Shown: one piece after another, positions 1 to 5,221 of the stretch
Numbering within the stretch: position 1 is the first letter of the stretch
Layout: each line of letters starts with the position of its first letter
Assembly: GCA_041655595.1 (NCBI GenBank)
Contig: JBBAFB010000136.1
Location: 1-5,221, forward strand
Direction of reading: 5' to 3'
Length of the DNA stretch: 5,221 nt
Source: JBBAFB01 sp041655595
GTDB taxonomy: Bacteria > Bacillota > DULZ01
Made by a program: the position numbers and the translations under genes
The notes under the pieces: generated by a model
Databases searched by the model: none
Told to the model about the DNA's origin: nothing
The model's input: only the letters and a program-made list of their open reading frames with translations

Positions 1-189
1 CTGAACGCAGTGAAGGGTCTCATGCAGAATCACATGCAAGCAACTACTAGACCATACTAGACCATGTTAGACTACTGTTAGACCATGTTTGACTAATATT
101 AGACCACATCCAGCCTATAGGAGCAGGGCAAGCCCATCCCCTACTACCCACACGTAACCATAATGTTAGTGCAAAATCCTGCCTCTTGC
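1..189. other. Gene-free left flank with possible dispersed-repeat edge
   Basis: No open reading frame with a plausible start and ribosome binding site is visible on either strand; stops are frequent because of recurring TAG and TTAG. The first 20 or so bases (CTGAACGCAGTGAAGGGTCT) resemble the CTGAGCGCAGCGAAGGATCT-type intergenic repeat that recurs in many bacterial genomes; that comparison is from memory and only one copy is in view. CATGCA occurs twice (21-26 and 33-38). The phased repeats at 48-107 are described separately. The 108-189 part has nothing I can name beyond a tiny GGGC-AA-GCCC inverted repeat at 126-135. Confidence 0.4.
48..107. repeat. Six TAGACCAT-like direct repeats at 10-11 bp spacing
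   Basis: Copies start at 48 (TAGACCAT), 58 (TAGACCAT), 68 (TAGACTAC), 79 (TAGACCAT), 89 (TTGACTAA) and 100 (TAGACCAC). Spacings are 10, 10, 11, 10 and 11, an average of 10.4 bp, which equals one turn of B-DNA. All units are in the same orientation (TGGTCTA when read on the minus strand). The array could be a set of tandem binding sites on one face of the helix for a regulator of a gene beyond the left edge, or a decaying short tandem repeat. The repeats are seen directly; the function is inference. Confidence 0.7.
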
Positions 190-219
190 AAAAAAAGACC
201 GGTCTCCCGGTCTTTTTTT
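190..219 (-). terminator. Strong, near-symmetrical intrinsic terminator
   Basis: A perfect 6-bp GC-rich stem, GACCGG (197-202) with CCGGTC (207-212), encloses a 4-nt loop. It is flanked by seven A (190-196) and seven T (213-219), so it can work on both strands. Read on the minus strand, the loop is GAGA, a GNRA tetraloop, which suggests the main direction is leftward, ending the 3D-protein gene. The TAA stop of that gene (218-220) lies inside the A-tract, so the terminator starts on the stop codon itself. On the plus strand it would block transcripts arriving from the left. Confidence 0.9.
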
Positions 220-1210
220 ACTCTAAAATATACACCTTTAGATTTTTTCGGCCCCAGATGACGCATTCCTTTTCGGTATCCAAAAAAACATCAATCCGAT
301 TTCCTTTAATAGCGCCGCCTATGTCTTCCGCCTTTCCAACTCCATAGCCCTCCACATACAGCTTAGTGCCCAACGGTATTACCTTGGGATCTACCGCAAT
401 GGTGCCTACTTGGGGCCAAGTCCCTGTTTTTGTGCGATTGCCGGTGTGAGTATAGGCCGTAGCCTCCACCTTCTTCGCTTCACGGAAATGATAGTCGGTT
501 CCTCCTCTGGAAACTACTTGGAGAGCCCCAACCCTGACCTCCTCCGTGACAGGATATTTAATAATTCTTTTGCTGACTAACTCTTTTTTGGTTTCTTGAC
601 CATCTTCATAAGTGACCAAAAAGGTGTTTTCCTGAACACCCCGCTCACCTTTTTGAACTACCTTGGAAAAACCCCTTTCCAAGGAATCCTCCTGCTGCCT
701 GACTACCCGAAAGGGCATTTCCTCATCTTCCCGTACAATTTCCGTTTTCACCCTAGTAACTACAATTTCTGTTTCTGATCTAATCATTTCGCCCAAAGGA
801 TAATTAACCCGGTCCTCCGGACCCAACTCTATTTCTAATTCATGCAATATCTCCCTAACTGTTTTTAAAACAGTCTCCAGCTCTAAAGTTGAGTTATCCA
901 CCCGCACCGTTAAGGGAAAGGACTTTTTAACTATTATGGTCATCCCTTTTTTAAGTGGTGCCGTTACTGCAGGTTCTACTTGATCGTGCACTTCTAACCT
1001 AATTCCCTCATCCACCAGTAATTGTCCCACGCTTTCCGCAAAGGTGACAATTCTTTTTGTTTCTTCACCAACAACCAGGTTTACATCTTTTCTAACCCAT
1101 GCATAGCCGGTGATAGCAAATGAAACTACCAACAACCCTACTACTATCCAGCTAAAATTCCTTAGCCCTGTAGCTGCAGGCTTCTGGCGCACATTTATAC
1201 CGTCTTCCAT
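218..1210 (-). CDS. YabE-like DUF348/G5/3D-domain cell-wall protein (paralog 1)
   Basis: Predicted extracytoplasmic wall protein of 330 residues, probably a peptidoglycan-cleaving enzyme of the YabE/YuiC/Rpf2 type. A short cytoplasmic start is followed by one hydrophobic segment (about 20-36), a signal anchor or uncleaved signal peptide. Two DUF348-like ubiquitin-fold repeats (about 41-97 and 99-152) come next, then a G5 domain (about 155-228) with the usual polar beta-rich sequence, then the C-terminal 3D domain (about 247-330). The 3D domain shows EATAYT (249-254), AVDPKVIPLG with Asp274, and EDIGGAIKG...RIDVF with Asp296 and Asp307, the aspartates that name the domain and that are catalytic in MltA-fold lytic transglycosylases. 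The start is ATG at 1210 with GGGAGG at 1217-1222, six bases upstream. It lies 119 bp after the paralog on the same strand, without an obvious terminator between, so the two may be co-transcribed. Muralytic activity is inferred from the family. Confidence 0.93.
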   Translation of the reverse strand: MEDGINVRQKPAATGLRNFSWIVVGLLVVSFAITGYAWVRKDVNLVVGEETKRIVTFAESVGQLLVDEGIRLEVHDQVEPAVTAPLKKGMTIIVKKSFPLTVRVDNSTLELETVLKTVREILHELEIELGPEDRVNYPLGEMIRSETEIVVTRVKTEIVREDEEMPFRVVRQQEDSLERGFSKVVQKGERGVQENTFLVTYEDGQETKKELVSKRIIKYPVTEEVRVGALQVVSRGGTDYHFREAKKVEATAYTHTGNRTKTGTWPQVGTIAVDPKVIPLGTKLYVEGYGVGKAEDIGGAIKGNRIDVFLDTEKECVIWGRKNLKVYILE

Positions 1211-1329
1211 GCCATACCTCCCATTTCCGCCATCAAAAACATGGCTTTAATACCTTGTTGTTAGTCAGCTTGGATTGTATTCTACATCAGCTTCAAAAAC
1301 CCTTTAACAAAAATTACCTATATCTTAAG

Positions 1330-2313
1330 CTATTCTAGAAAGTGCACTTCTACTACCCTTCTGCCCCAATTAATACATTCTATTTCGGTATCCAGAAAAA
1401 TATCAATCCTATCTCCCTTAATTGCGCCCCCGGTATCTTGGGCTTCCGCATAGCCGTAGCCCTCCACATATAATTTGCTGCCCAGAGGTATTACCCGGGG
1501 ATCAACAGCTACAACACCTACATAGGGGTAGATGCCGGTAGCCGTCCTGTTCCCAGTATGAGTATAGGCTGTAGCTTCCATAGTTCTGATTTCTTTCACA
1601 TTGTGCTGAAGACTTCTGGAAGCAGGTGCCGAGCCTTCATTAATACCATAGGCAATCACTTGGCGAACAGGTGCTGCTAAAACCTCACTATTAATTATTT
1701 CCCTTTCCAGTTCTTCCCCATCTGCCAAAGTAACTTTAATTTCGTTCAATCTAAGGCCGTCTTGCCCGGACTGTAACAACTTTTGCTCGCCTCTCCGCAG
1801 CTTGTGATCCGGCTGTCTAAAGGTGGTAAACGGGATAGCAACTTGTTCCTCCACTACTTTTTCAGTTATTCTTACTACTTTAATGGTTTTAAAACCGGCC
1901 AGCGTGTAGCCTGTCAGCATTAAATCCAAATCGCCCACTTGGATCTTTGCTTCCGCCAACAAGCTTTCCGGCTCTGTATTAATGGATCGGGCTACTATAA
2001 TCTCATTGTCGGCCTCTATGAAGACTTGCTCCGCCCTGGTAATTTCAATCTCCATTCCATTTTTCAAAAACTCCTGGGGAGCCGGAATAATTAAGTCCTC
2101 AGGAAAATAGACTATTCCCAACTGCTGAAGGGCATTTTCCACCTTAAATCCCAAGACTAAGGCGGTTTCACTTTTCCCTTGTTCGGTAACCGTTACTGTT
2201 TTAAAGGCTAAAGCCATTCCCCCAAATAAAAAGCCACAGCTCAGGATTAAAATCAAAAGCGATTTGACCGCTAACTGTGAAGGGAGAAAACTCTTCCCTT
2301 TTAGAAAATTCAT
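1330..2313 (-). CDS. YabE-like DUF348/G5/3D-domain cell-wall protein (paralog 2)
   Basis: Tandem paralog of the gene to its left, 327 residues. A basic N-terminus and hydrophobic stretch (about 17-36) form a signal peptide or anchor. Two DUF348-like segments (about 38-93 and 95-148), a G5 domain (about 150-222) and a linker lead to a C-terminal 3D domain (about 243-327). Visible 3D motifs are EATAYTHTG (246-254), AVDPRVIPLG with Asp271, and QDTGGAIKG...RIDIF with Asp293 and Asp304. The last 85 residues match the other paralog at 58 positions by my count (about 68%), while the N-terminal two thirds are far more divergent. The likely role is binding and cleaving peptidoglycan outside the membrane; the DUF348 and G5 parts are thought to bind wall polymers. 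ATG at 2313 is preceded by GGAG (2322-2325) at 8 nt. The promoter region may be forespore-type (see 2349-2378). No terminator is evident after the stop. Confidence 0.93.
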   Translation of the reverse strand: MNFLKGKSFLPSQLAVKSLLILILSCGFLFGGMALAFKTVTVTEQGKSETALVLGFKVENALQQLGIVYFPEDLIIPAPQEFLKNGMEIEITRAEQVFIEADNEIIVARSINTEPESLLAEAKIQVGDLDLMLTGYTLAGFKTIKVVRITEKVVEEQVAIPFTTFRQPDHKLRRGEQKLLQSGQDGLRLNEIKVTLADGEELEREIINSEVLAAPVRQVIAYGINEGSAPASRSLQHNVKEIRTMEATAYTHTGNRTATGIYPYVGVVAVDPRVIPLGSKLYVEGYGYAEAQDTGGAIKGDRIDIFLDTEIECINWGRRVVEVHFLE

Positions 2314-2348
2314 TTTTCACACTCCAAAAATTATATTAAAATCCTCCC

Positions 2349-2378
2349 TATTATGCCTAAATATTCCGACTCTTATAC
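2349..2378 (-). promoter_or_regulatory. Possible sigma-G-type promoter for paralog 2
   Basis: On the minus strand, GTATA (2374-2378) is followed by exactly 18 nt and then CATAATA (2349-2355). This fits the B. subtilis sigma-G consensus as I remember it (gHATR, 18 nt, CATWHTA). Transcription would start near 2342, about 29 nt before the ATG, leaving room for the ribosome binding site at 2322-2325. A competing sigma-A style TATAAT lies at 2330-2335 on the same strand, but I see no good -35 for it, and it would start transcription almost on the ribosome binding site. The region is AT-rich, so a chance match is possible. Confidence 0.35.
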
Positions 2379-2419
2379 CTGCCGGGATTTTAGCAGACTC
2401 TAAAAATTGAGCAGCAGCC

Positions 2420-2450
2420 GTCTAAAAAACCTATTTAATTGGCAATAATA
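2420..2450 (+). promoter_or_regulatory. Weak sigma-F-like promoter match for the small gene
   Basis: GTCTA (2420-2424), a 16-nt spacer and GGCAATAATA (2441-2450) match the sigma-F consensus recalled for B. subtilis (GYWTA, 16 nt, GGNNANAHTR) at all but one defined position. The expected start, near 2457, would fall within the AAAGGAGGT ribosome binding site and leave almost no leader. That weakens the call. A TTGAGC at 2407-2412 has no -10 at proper spacing. The small gene has no better promoter that I can see. Confidence 0.18.
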
Positions 2451-2454
2451 GGGG

Positions 2455-2463
2455 AAAGGAGGT
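2455..2463 (+). promoter_or_regulatory. Strong ribosome binding site of the small gene
   Basis: AAAGGAGGT is a near-perfect complement to the 16S rRNA 3' end. Its GGAGG core ends 10 nt before the ATG at 2473. This is the main evidence that the 55-codon frame is a real gene. Confidence 0.75.
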
Positions 2464-2472
2464 AGTTAATTA

Positions 2473-2640
2473 ATGAACAGGAAGGAAAACCAGCTTTACA
2501 TCAAACAGGGTTTAGCCTGGCAGGAACTATTATCTAAAACAAGCTTCCAAGGGGCCCACCAAAAAAAAATAGCGGAGATCGAAGTACAATTAAAAAAGGT
2601 TCAGCTAAAAACCGCTGAACCAAAGCATGGGAGCCGCTAA
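2473..2640 (+). CDS. Small hypothetical protein, 55 aa, basic and helical
   Basis: A complete short frame from ATG at 2473 to TAA at 2638-2640, with the strong ribosome binding site at 2455-2463. The protein starts MNRKENQLYIKQG, has a hydrophobic patch around GLAWQELL (13-20) and continues into a Lys/Gln/Glu-rich amphipathic stretch (about 30-47, containing KKIAEIEVQLKKVQL) that could form a helix or short coiled coil. It is lysine-rich, has no cysteines, no signal peptide and no membrane segment, so a cytoplasmic protein is likely. I do not recognise the family; the Spo0E-like signature is absent. It is divergent from the 3D-protein gene and convergent with the oxidoreductase operon, whose terminator overlaps codons near its 3' end. 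The start signals are good, but the size and the overlap leave some doubt that it is translated. Confidence 0.6.
   Translation: MNRKENQLYIKQGLAWQELLSKTSFQGAHQKKIAEIEVQLKKVQLKTAEPKHGSR
2592..2621 (-). terminator. Intrinsic terminator of the oxidoreductase operon
   Basis: Read on the minus strand, GGTTCAGC (2614-2621) pairs perfectly with GCTGAACC (2598-2605) across an 8-nt loop and is followed by six T (complement of 2592-2597). It lies 32 bp past the stop of the ferredoxin-like subunit gene, the position expected for the operon terminator. It is entirely within the convergent 55-codon gene, so the same bases encode protein on the plus strand. Confidence 0.8.
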
Positions 2641-2653
2641 ATCATTTTATATT

Positions 2654-3193
2654 TTATTTCTGCCAATATCTTTTACGAGTACTAACCGGGGTAAAGCGGA
2701 TGGAGGGCCTGGTTAAGCGAATATCGGGAAAACCTTTAATCTGTTTTTGCAGGCCGGCCACCTTTATTTGATCTAAATCGGCAAACTCCAAAGCACCGGT
2801 ATGGCAAGCAGTAACACAAGCAGGCAGTAATCCTTTTTGCAAACGAGGTAGGCATAAATCACATTTGTCTACCTTGTTTTTATAAAGATCATACTGGGGC
2901 GCACCATAGGGGCAAGCCTTGATACACTCACGACAACCGTCGCAAAGGTGAGGGTTGATCTGCACTATTCCATCCTTTCTTTTTGTAAAAGCTTTATTAT
3001 GACAGACCCGAAAACATTCCGGGCTATCACAATGGTTGCATGAAAAGGACAAAAAACTGCCGTCCTTTAGTTCCGTTATGCGGCGAAATTGCGGACCCCC
3101 TTGAGCATAATGCTCATTACGACAGGCCAGCTCGCAGCTTCTACAGCCGATACAGCGATCCCCATGAAAAACAAAGCCCAATTGCTTAATCAT
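2654..3193 (-). CDS. DmsB-like four-[4Fe-4S] electron-transfer subunit
   Basis: Iron-sulfur subunit that carries electrons to or from the adjacent molybdopterin catalytic subunit; 179 residues, a usual length for the DmsB/PhsB/NrfC group. Sixteen cysteines form four cluster motifs: C14-x2-C17-x2-C20-x3-C24; C52-x2-C55-x4-C60-x3-C64; C84-x2-C87-x2-C90-x3-C94 followed by PYGAPQYD; and C111-x2-C114-x11-C126-x3-C130. There is no signal peptide or membrane segment; family members with Tat export ride with the catalytic subunit. I chose ATG at 3193 because AAGGTGGGG (3200-3208) precedes it by 6 nt. The frame also opens at GTG 3205 (four residues longer), but that codon lies inside the ribosome binding site and has no site of its own. 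The gene overlaps the upstream gene by 8 nt (ATGATTAA), which suggests translational coupling. Substrate and physiological direction cannot be told from this subunit. Confidence 0.93.
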   Translation of the reverse strand: MIKQLGFVFHGDRCIGCRSCELACRNEHYAQGGPQFRRITELKDGSFLSFSCNHCDSPECFRVCHNKAFTKRKDGIVQINPHLCDGCRECIKACPYGAPQYDLYKNKVDKCDLCLPRLQKGLLPACVTACHTGALEFADLDQIKVAGLQKQIKGFPDIRLTRPSIRFTPVSTRKRYWQK

Positions 3194-5221
3194 TTTGTTC
3201 CCCACCTTGATATTTGGTCAATTGCACATAAGCACTATAAAAAGCGTTTCCATCAAAACCTGCATTAAAACTACCCATATCCGCTGATCTAGCATCGATT
3301 AATTCATTAAATGATATTCCTTCTTGAATTCTGGATAAGGTTACCACCCCTTTGGGAAGCCCGGGTTTAACGGAAACCTTCAGCAGTAGCAGCCCCAAAT
3401 GATTAAATATTTTTACCATATCCCCTTCCGCTAACCTTCTTTCCGCTGCATCCTCCGGGTTGACATAGACCAAATCTAATTCATCCCGCTCGGCCAGCCA
3501 GGGCAGTTCCCCGTACTGGGAGTGAAGCTTATTGAGTTCCCTGGTAGTTAATAATTGCAAGGGGTAACTGGGAGTTGGATTGCAGGCAGCTGCATATTCC
3601 GGCAGGGCAGGCAAGCCCTTTTTAAGAGCCAAAGCAGAGTAAAACTCATATTTACCTGAAGGAGTGGCAAAAACGCCATTTTTCCAGGGAACCGGCTCCA
3701 AGGCTAATTTTTTAGGGCCCTTAAGCAGTTCCTGCCAATGCTTTATCCCCAATAAATCATTCAGCTCTTGATTAAATTCCTTTTCAATCCAATCGGAGCC
3801 TGTTAATTCAGCAGGAAAAGTAGAAAAACCGGGAGAGAGCTGATTTAATTTTGCTGTCAGCAACCTGGCTATTTGCAAATCGCTTTTGGCCTCGTAATAA
3901 GGTGGGATTGCCCTTTCATTATAGGTAACCCAATTGTGCCAATAGCTAAAGTTCAGGTCCTCATCCTCAAAGTAGCTGGCCGCCGGTAGCACAATATCGG
4001 AATGAATCGCCATTTCGGTCATAAATAAATCTACGGTAACTATTAACTCCAACCTTTGGAAAAGCTCATGCCAGTACTTGGGCTGGGGATCCTGACTTAA
4101 AGGATTGCGACTAGCAACCCATAACGCCTTAAGAGGGGGGTCCTTAAGCTGCAAGGCTTGATGGGGAAAGTTGGCAATATCCAACTCCCTGCTTTCCCCT
4201 TCCCCGGTTGGCCGCAAACCCTTGGGAATTTTTTTAATGTTTATGGGGAAGCAATCCTTATTATATATATAATAAACTCCGCCGCCGGCAAGACCTATTT
4301 GCCCTGAGACGGCGGCTAAGGCATTAATGGCCCTGGCATTTTGGCCCCCATTGATATGCCTTTGCATTCCAAAACCAACCCAGGTTGCCACCGGCTGCAA
4401 TTTATAAATTTCAGCCAATTCACTGATGGCCTCCATGGAAACTCCGGTTAAACGGCTCACCTTATCCAAAGTAATTTCCTTAGCTAAATAATCTTTAAAT
4501 TGATCAAAACCCACTGTTTTGTCTTTTAAAAAATCCCGGGGGACTGCATCTCCCTCCAGCAGTAATTTGCAGATTCCCAAAGCCAATAGACCATCGGTCC
4601 CGGGAGTAATTTGAATGTATAAATCACCTTGGGCCGCGGTGGGGGTAAAAACCGGATCAATTACTACCAATTTACCACCTTGCTCCCTTGCCCGATTTAT
4701 AAAAAACCACTGTTGAACGGCGGTCACCGCAGAATTGCTCCCCCAAAGCACAATCCCTTTCGATTTAGCCATGTATTCTGGATCCGGCATTTTCAGTCGG
4801 CCAAAATCATAAAGCTGGGCATCATGGCCTGCCGCTTGGCATAAATCACCGGATGAGCGGGTATGAGGTCCTAAACCTTCAAAGAAGCCTTCGGTGGCAT
4901 AATGCAAAAGCCCCAAATTGCCTGAAAATTTGTTATAACCAACGGCCAAATTAGACCCGTAGCGAGCATTTAATTCCAGTATTTTTTCAGCAATAATACT
5001 TAAAGCAGTCTCCCAATCAATTCTTTCAAAACGCCCGGAACCCCTTGGATTTTGCCTTAACGGATAACGAAGTCTGTCGGAATTGTAGACATATTGGGTT
5101 GAAGCATAGCTTTTGGAACAAAGGCGGCCCATACTAAAGCCGTGCTTTGTATCCCCTTCTACCTTGACTAATTTACCGTCCTTGACAAATGATAATAAAC
5201 TGCAGGTGCTATAACAATTGC
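3186..5221 (-). CDS. Molybdopterin (bis-MGD) oxidoreductase catalytic subunit, N-terminus beyond window
   Basis: Catalytic subunit of a DMSO-reductase-family enzyme with Mo- or W-bis-MGD and one [4Fe-4S] cluster. The frame is open to the right edge: 677 residues are visible and the start is outside. Upstream of an internal ATG at 5132 it reads NCYSTCSLL, then VKDGKLVKVEGD, then GRLC. Cysteines at 5214-5216, 5202-5204 and 5118-5120 (27 residues apart for the last pair) fit C-x2-C-x3-C-x27-C, with the first Cys just past the edge. Numbering from the internal Met, Cys98 in SGDLCQAAG is the likely metal ligand; WGSN (130-133), DP (159-160) and PGTD (177-180) contact MGD; VDLFMTEMAIHSDIVLPA (367-384) is a family hallmark; the last ~120 residues form the dinucleotide-binding barrel, with HSQ. 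It is cotranscribed with the ferredoxin-like subunit. A Tat signal, if any, is outside the window. The substrate cannot be assigned. Confidence 0.93.
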   Translation of the reverse strand, partial: NCYSTCSLLSFVKDGKLVKVEGDTKHGFSMGRLCSKSYASTQYVYNSDRLRYPLRQNPRGSGRFERIDWETALSIIAEKILELNARYGSNLAVGYNKFSGNLGLLHYATEGFFEGLGPHTRSSGDLCQAAGHDAQLYDFGRLKMPDPEYMAKSKGIVLWGSNSAVTAVQQWFFINRAREQGGKLVVIDPVFTPTAAQGDLYIQITPGTDGLLALGICKLLLEGDAVPRDFLKDKTVGFDQFKDYLAKEITLDKVSRLTGVSMEAISELAEIYKLQPVATWVGFGMQRHINGGQNARAINALAAVSGQIGLAGGGVYYIYNKDCFPINIKKIPKGLRPTGEGESRELDIANFPHQALQLKDPPLKALWVASRNPLSQDPQPKYWHELFQRLELIVTVDLFMTEMAIHSDIVLPAASYFEDEDLNFSYWHNWVTYNERAIPPYYEAKSDLQIARLLTAKLNQLSPGFSTFPAELTGSDWIEKEFNQELNDLLGIKHWQELLKGPKKLALEPVPWKNGVFATPSGKYEFYSALALKKGLPALPEYAAACNPTPSYPLQLLTTRELNKLHSQYGELPWLAERDELDLVYVNPEDAAERRLAEGDMVKIFNHLGLLLLKVSVKPGLPKGVVTLSRIQEGISFNELIDARSADMGSFNAGFDGNAFYSAYVQLTKYQGGEQND
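3200..3208 (-). promoter_or_regulatory. Ribosome binding site fixing the ferredoxin-subunit start
   Basis: AAGGTGGGG on the minus strand lies 6 nt before ATG 3193, within the last codons of the catalytic subunit gene. It contains the alternative GTG (3203-3205), which argues against that codon being the start. The arrangement fits translational coupling of the two subunits. Confidence 0.6.

Noticed and set aside
48..107. CRISPR array
   Set aside because: Units are 8 bp at 10-11 bp spacing, with no room for spacers and no cas genes.
126..135. GGGC-AA-GCCC inverted repeat
   Set aside because: Four base pairs with a two-base loop and mismatched flanks, without a T-run; not a credible terminator or operator.
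596..778. 60-codon plus-strand open frame
   Set aside because: It lies opposite the coding sequence of the 3D-protein paralog 1, has no ribosome binding site and its protein looks like nothing known; treated as a shadow frame.
1195..1242. Short overlapping upstream frame before paralog 1 (ATG at 1242, TAA at 1195-1197)
   Set aside because: Fifteen codons with no ribosome binding site for its first ATG. A second ATG (1213-1215) is too close to GGGAGG. A regulatory leader peptide is conceivable but unsupported.
1229..1245. GCCAT/ATGGC inverted repeat upstream of the ribosome binding site of paralog 1
   Set aside because: Only 5 bp with a 7-nt loop and no extension of the stem; too weak to call a regulatory hairpin.
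2226..2250. Possible lipobox (ILSC, Cys26) in paralog 2
   Set aside because: The Cys sits in the middle of the hydrophobic segment, Leu at -2 is atypical, and ten more mostly hydrophobic residues follow. A signal peptide or anchor explains it better.
4629..4844. 71-codon plus-strand open frame
   Set aside because: It is antisense to the strongly conserved MGD-binding region of the oxidoreductase and has no recognisable domain; treated as a shadow frame.
4830..4850. Selenocysteine at the metal-ligand position, as in some formate dehydrogenases
   Set aside because: The codon at 4839-4841 reads TGC on the coding strand (Cys), and no in-frame TGA occurs in the gene.

Overview
The window looks like chromosome from a low-to-moderate G+C, anaerobic, probably endospore-forming member of the Clostridia; a Desulfotomaculum/Pelotomaculum-type Peptococcaceae relative would fit, but this is inferred from gene content only. 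The clues are two YabE-like cell-wall proteins with DUF348, G5 and 3D domains (typical of spore-forming Firmicutes), strong AGGAGG-type ribosome binding sites, and a molybdopterin oxidoreductase/ferredoxin pair typical of anaerobic respiration.

Layout from left to right. Positions 1-217 hold no gene. They carry what may be the edge of a dispersed intergenic repeat, then six TAGACCAT-like direct repeats spaced one helical turn apart (48-107), then a strong symmetrical terminator (190-219). Positions 218-1210 and 1330-2313 are two tandem paralogous genes on the minus strand. Each encodes an N-terminally anchored or secreted protein with a C-terminal 3D domain, the MltA-like fold implicated in peptidoglycan cleavage. 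The 159-bp gap at 2314-2472 separates divergent genes. It contains sequences resembling forespore (sigma-G and sigma-F type) promoters. A short plus-strand gene of 55 codons (2473-2640) with an excellent ribosome binding site follows; its function is unknown.

From 2654 to the right edge is a minus-strand operon. The catalytic subunit of a DMSO-reductase-family molybdenum (or tungsten) bis-MGD enzyme runs off the right edge at 5221 and ends at 3186. It overlaps by 8 nt a DmsB-like protein with four [4Fe-4S] clusters (2654-3193). Electrons would pass between the Mo/W site and the ferredoxin-like subunit. No membrane anchor subunit or maturation chaperone lies downstream. A clear intrinsic terminator for this operon (2592-2621) sits inside the end of the convergent small gene.

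The genes are mostly recognisable families. The parts least explained by known families are the helically phased repeat array, the small gene with the antisense terminator inside it, and the possible forespore control of the divergent region. I see no CRISPR array, insertion sequence, tRNA or rRNA.
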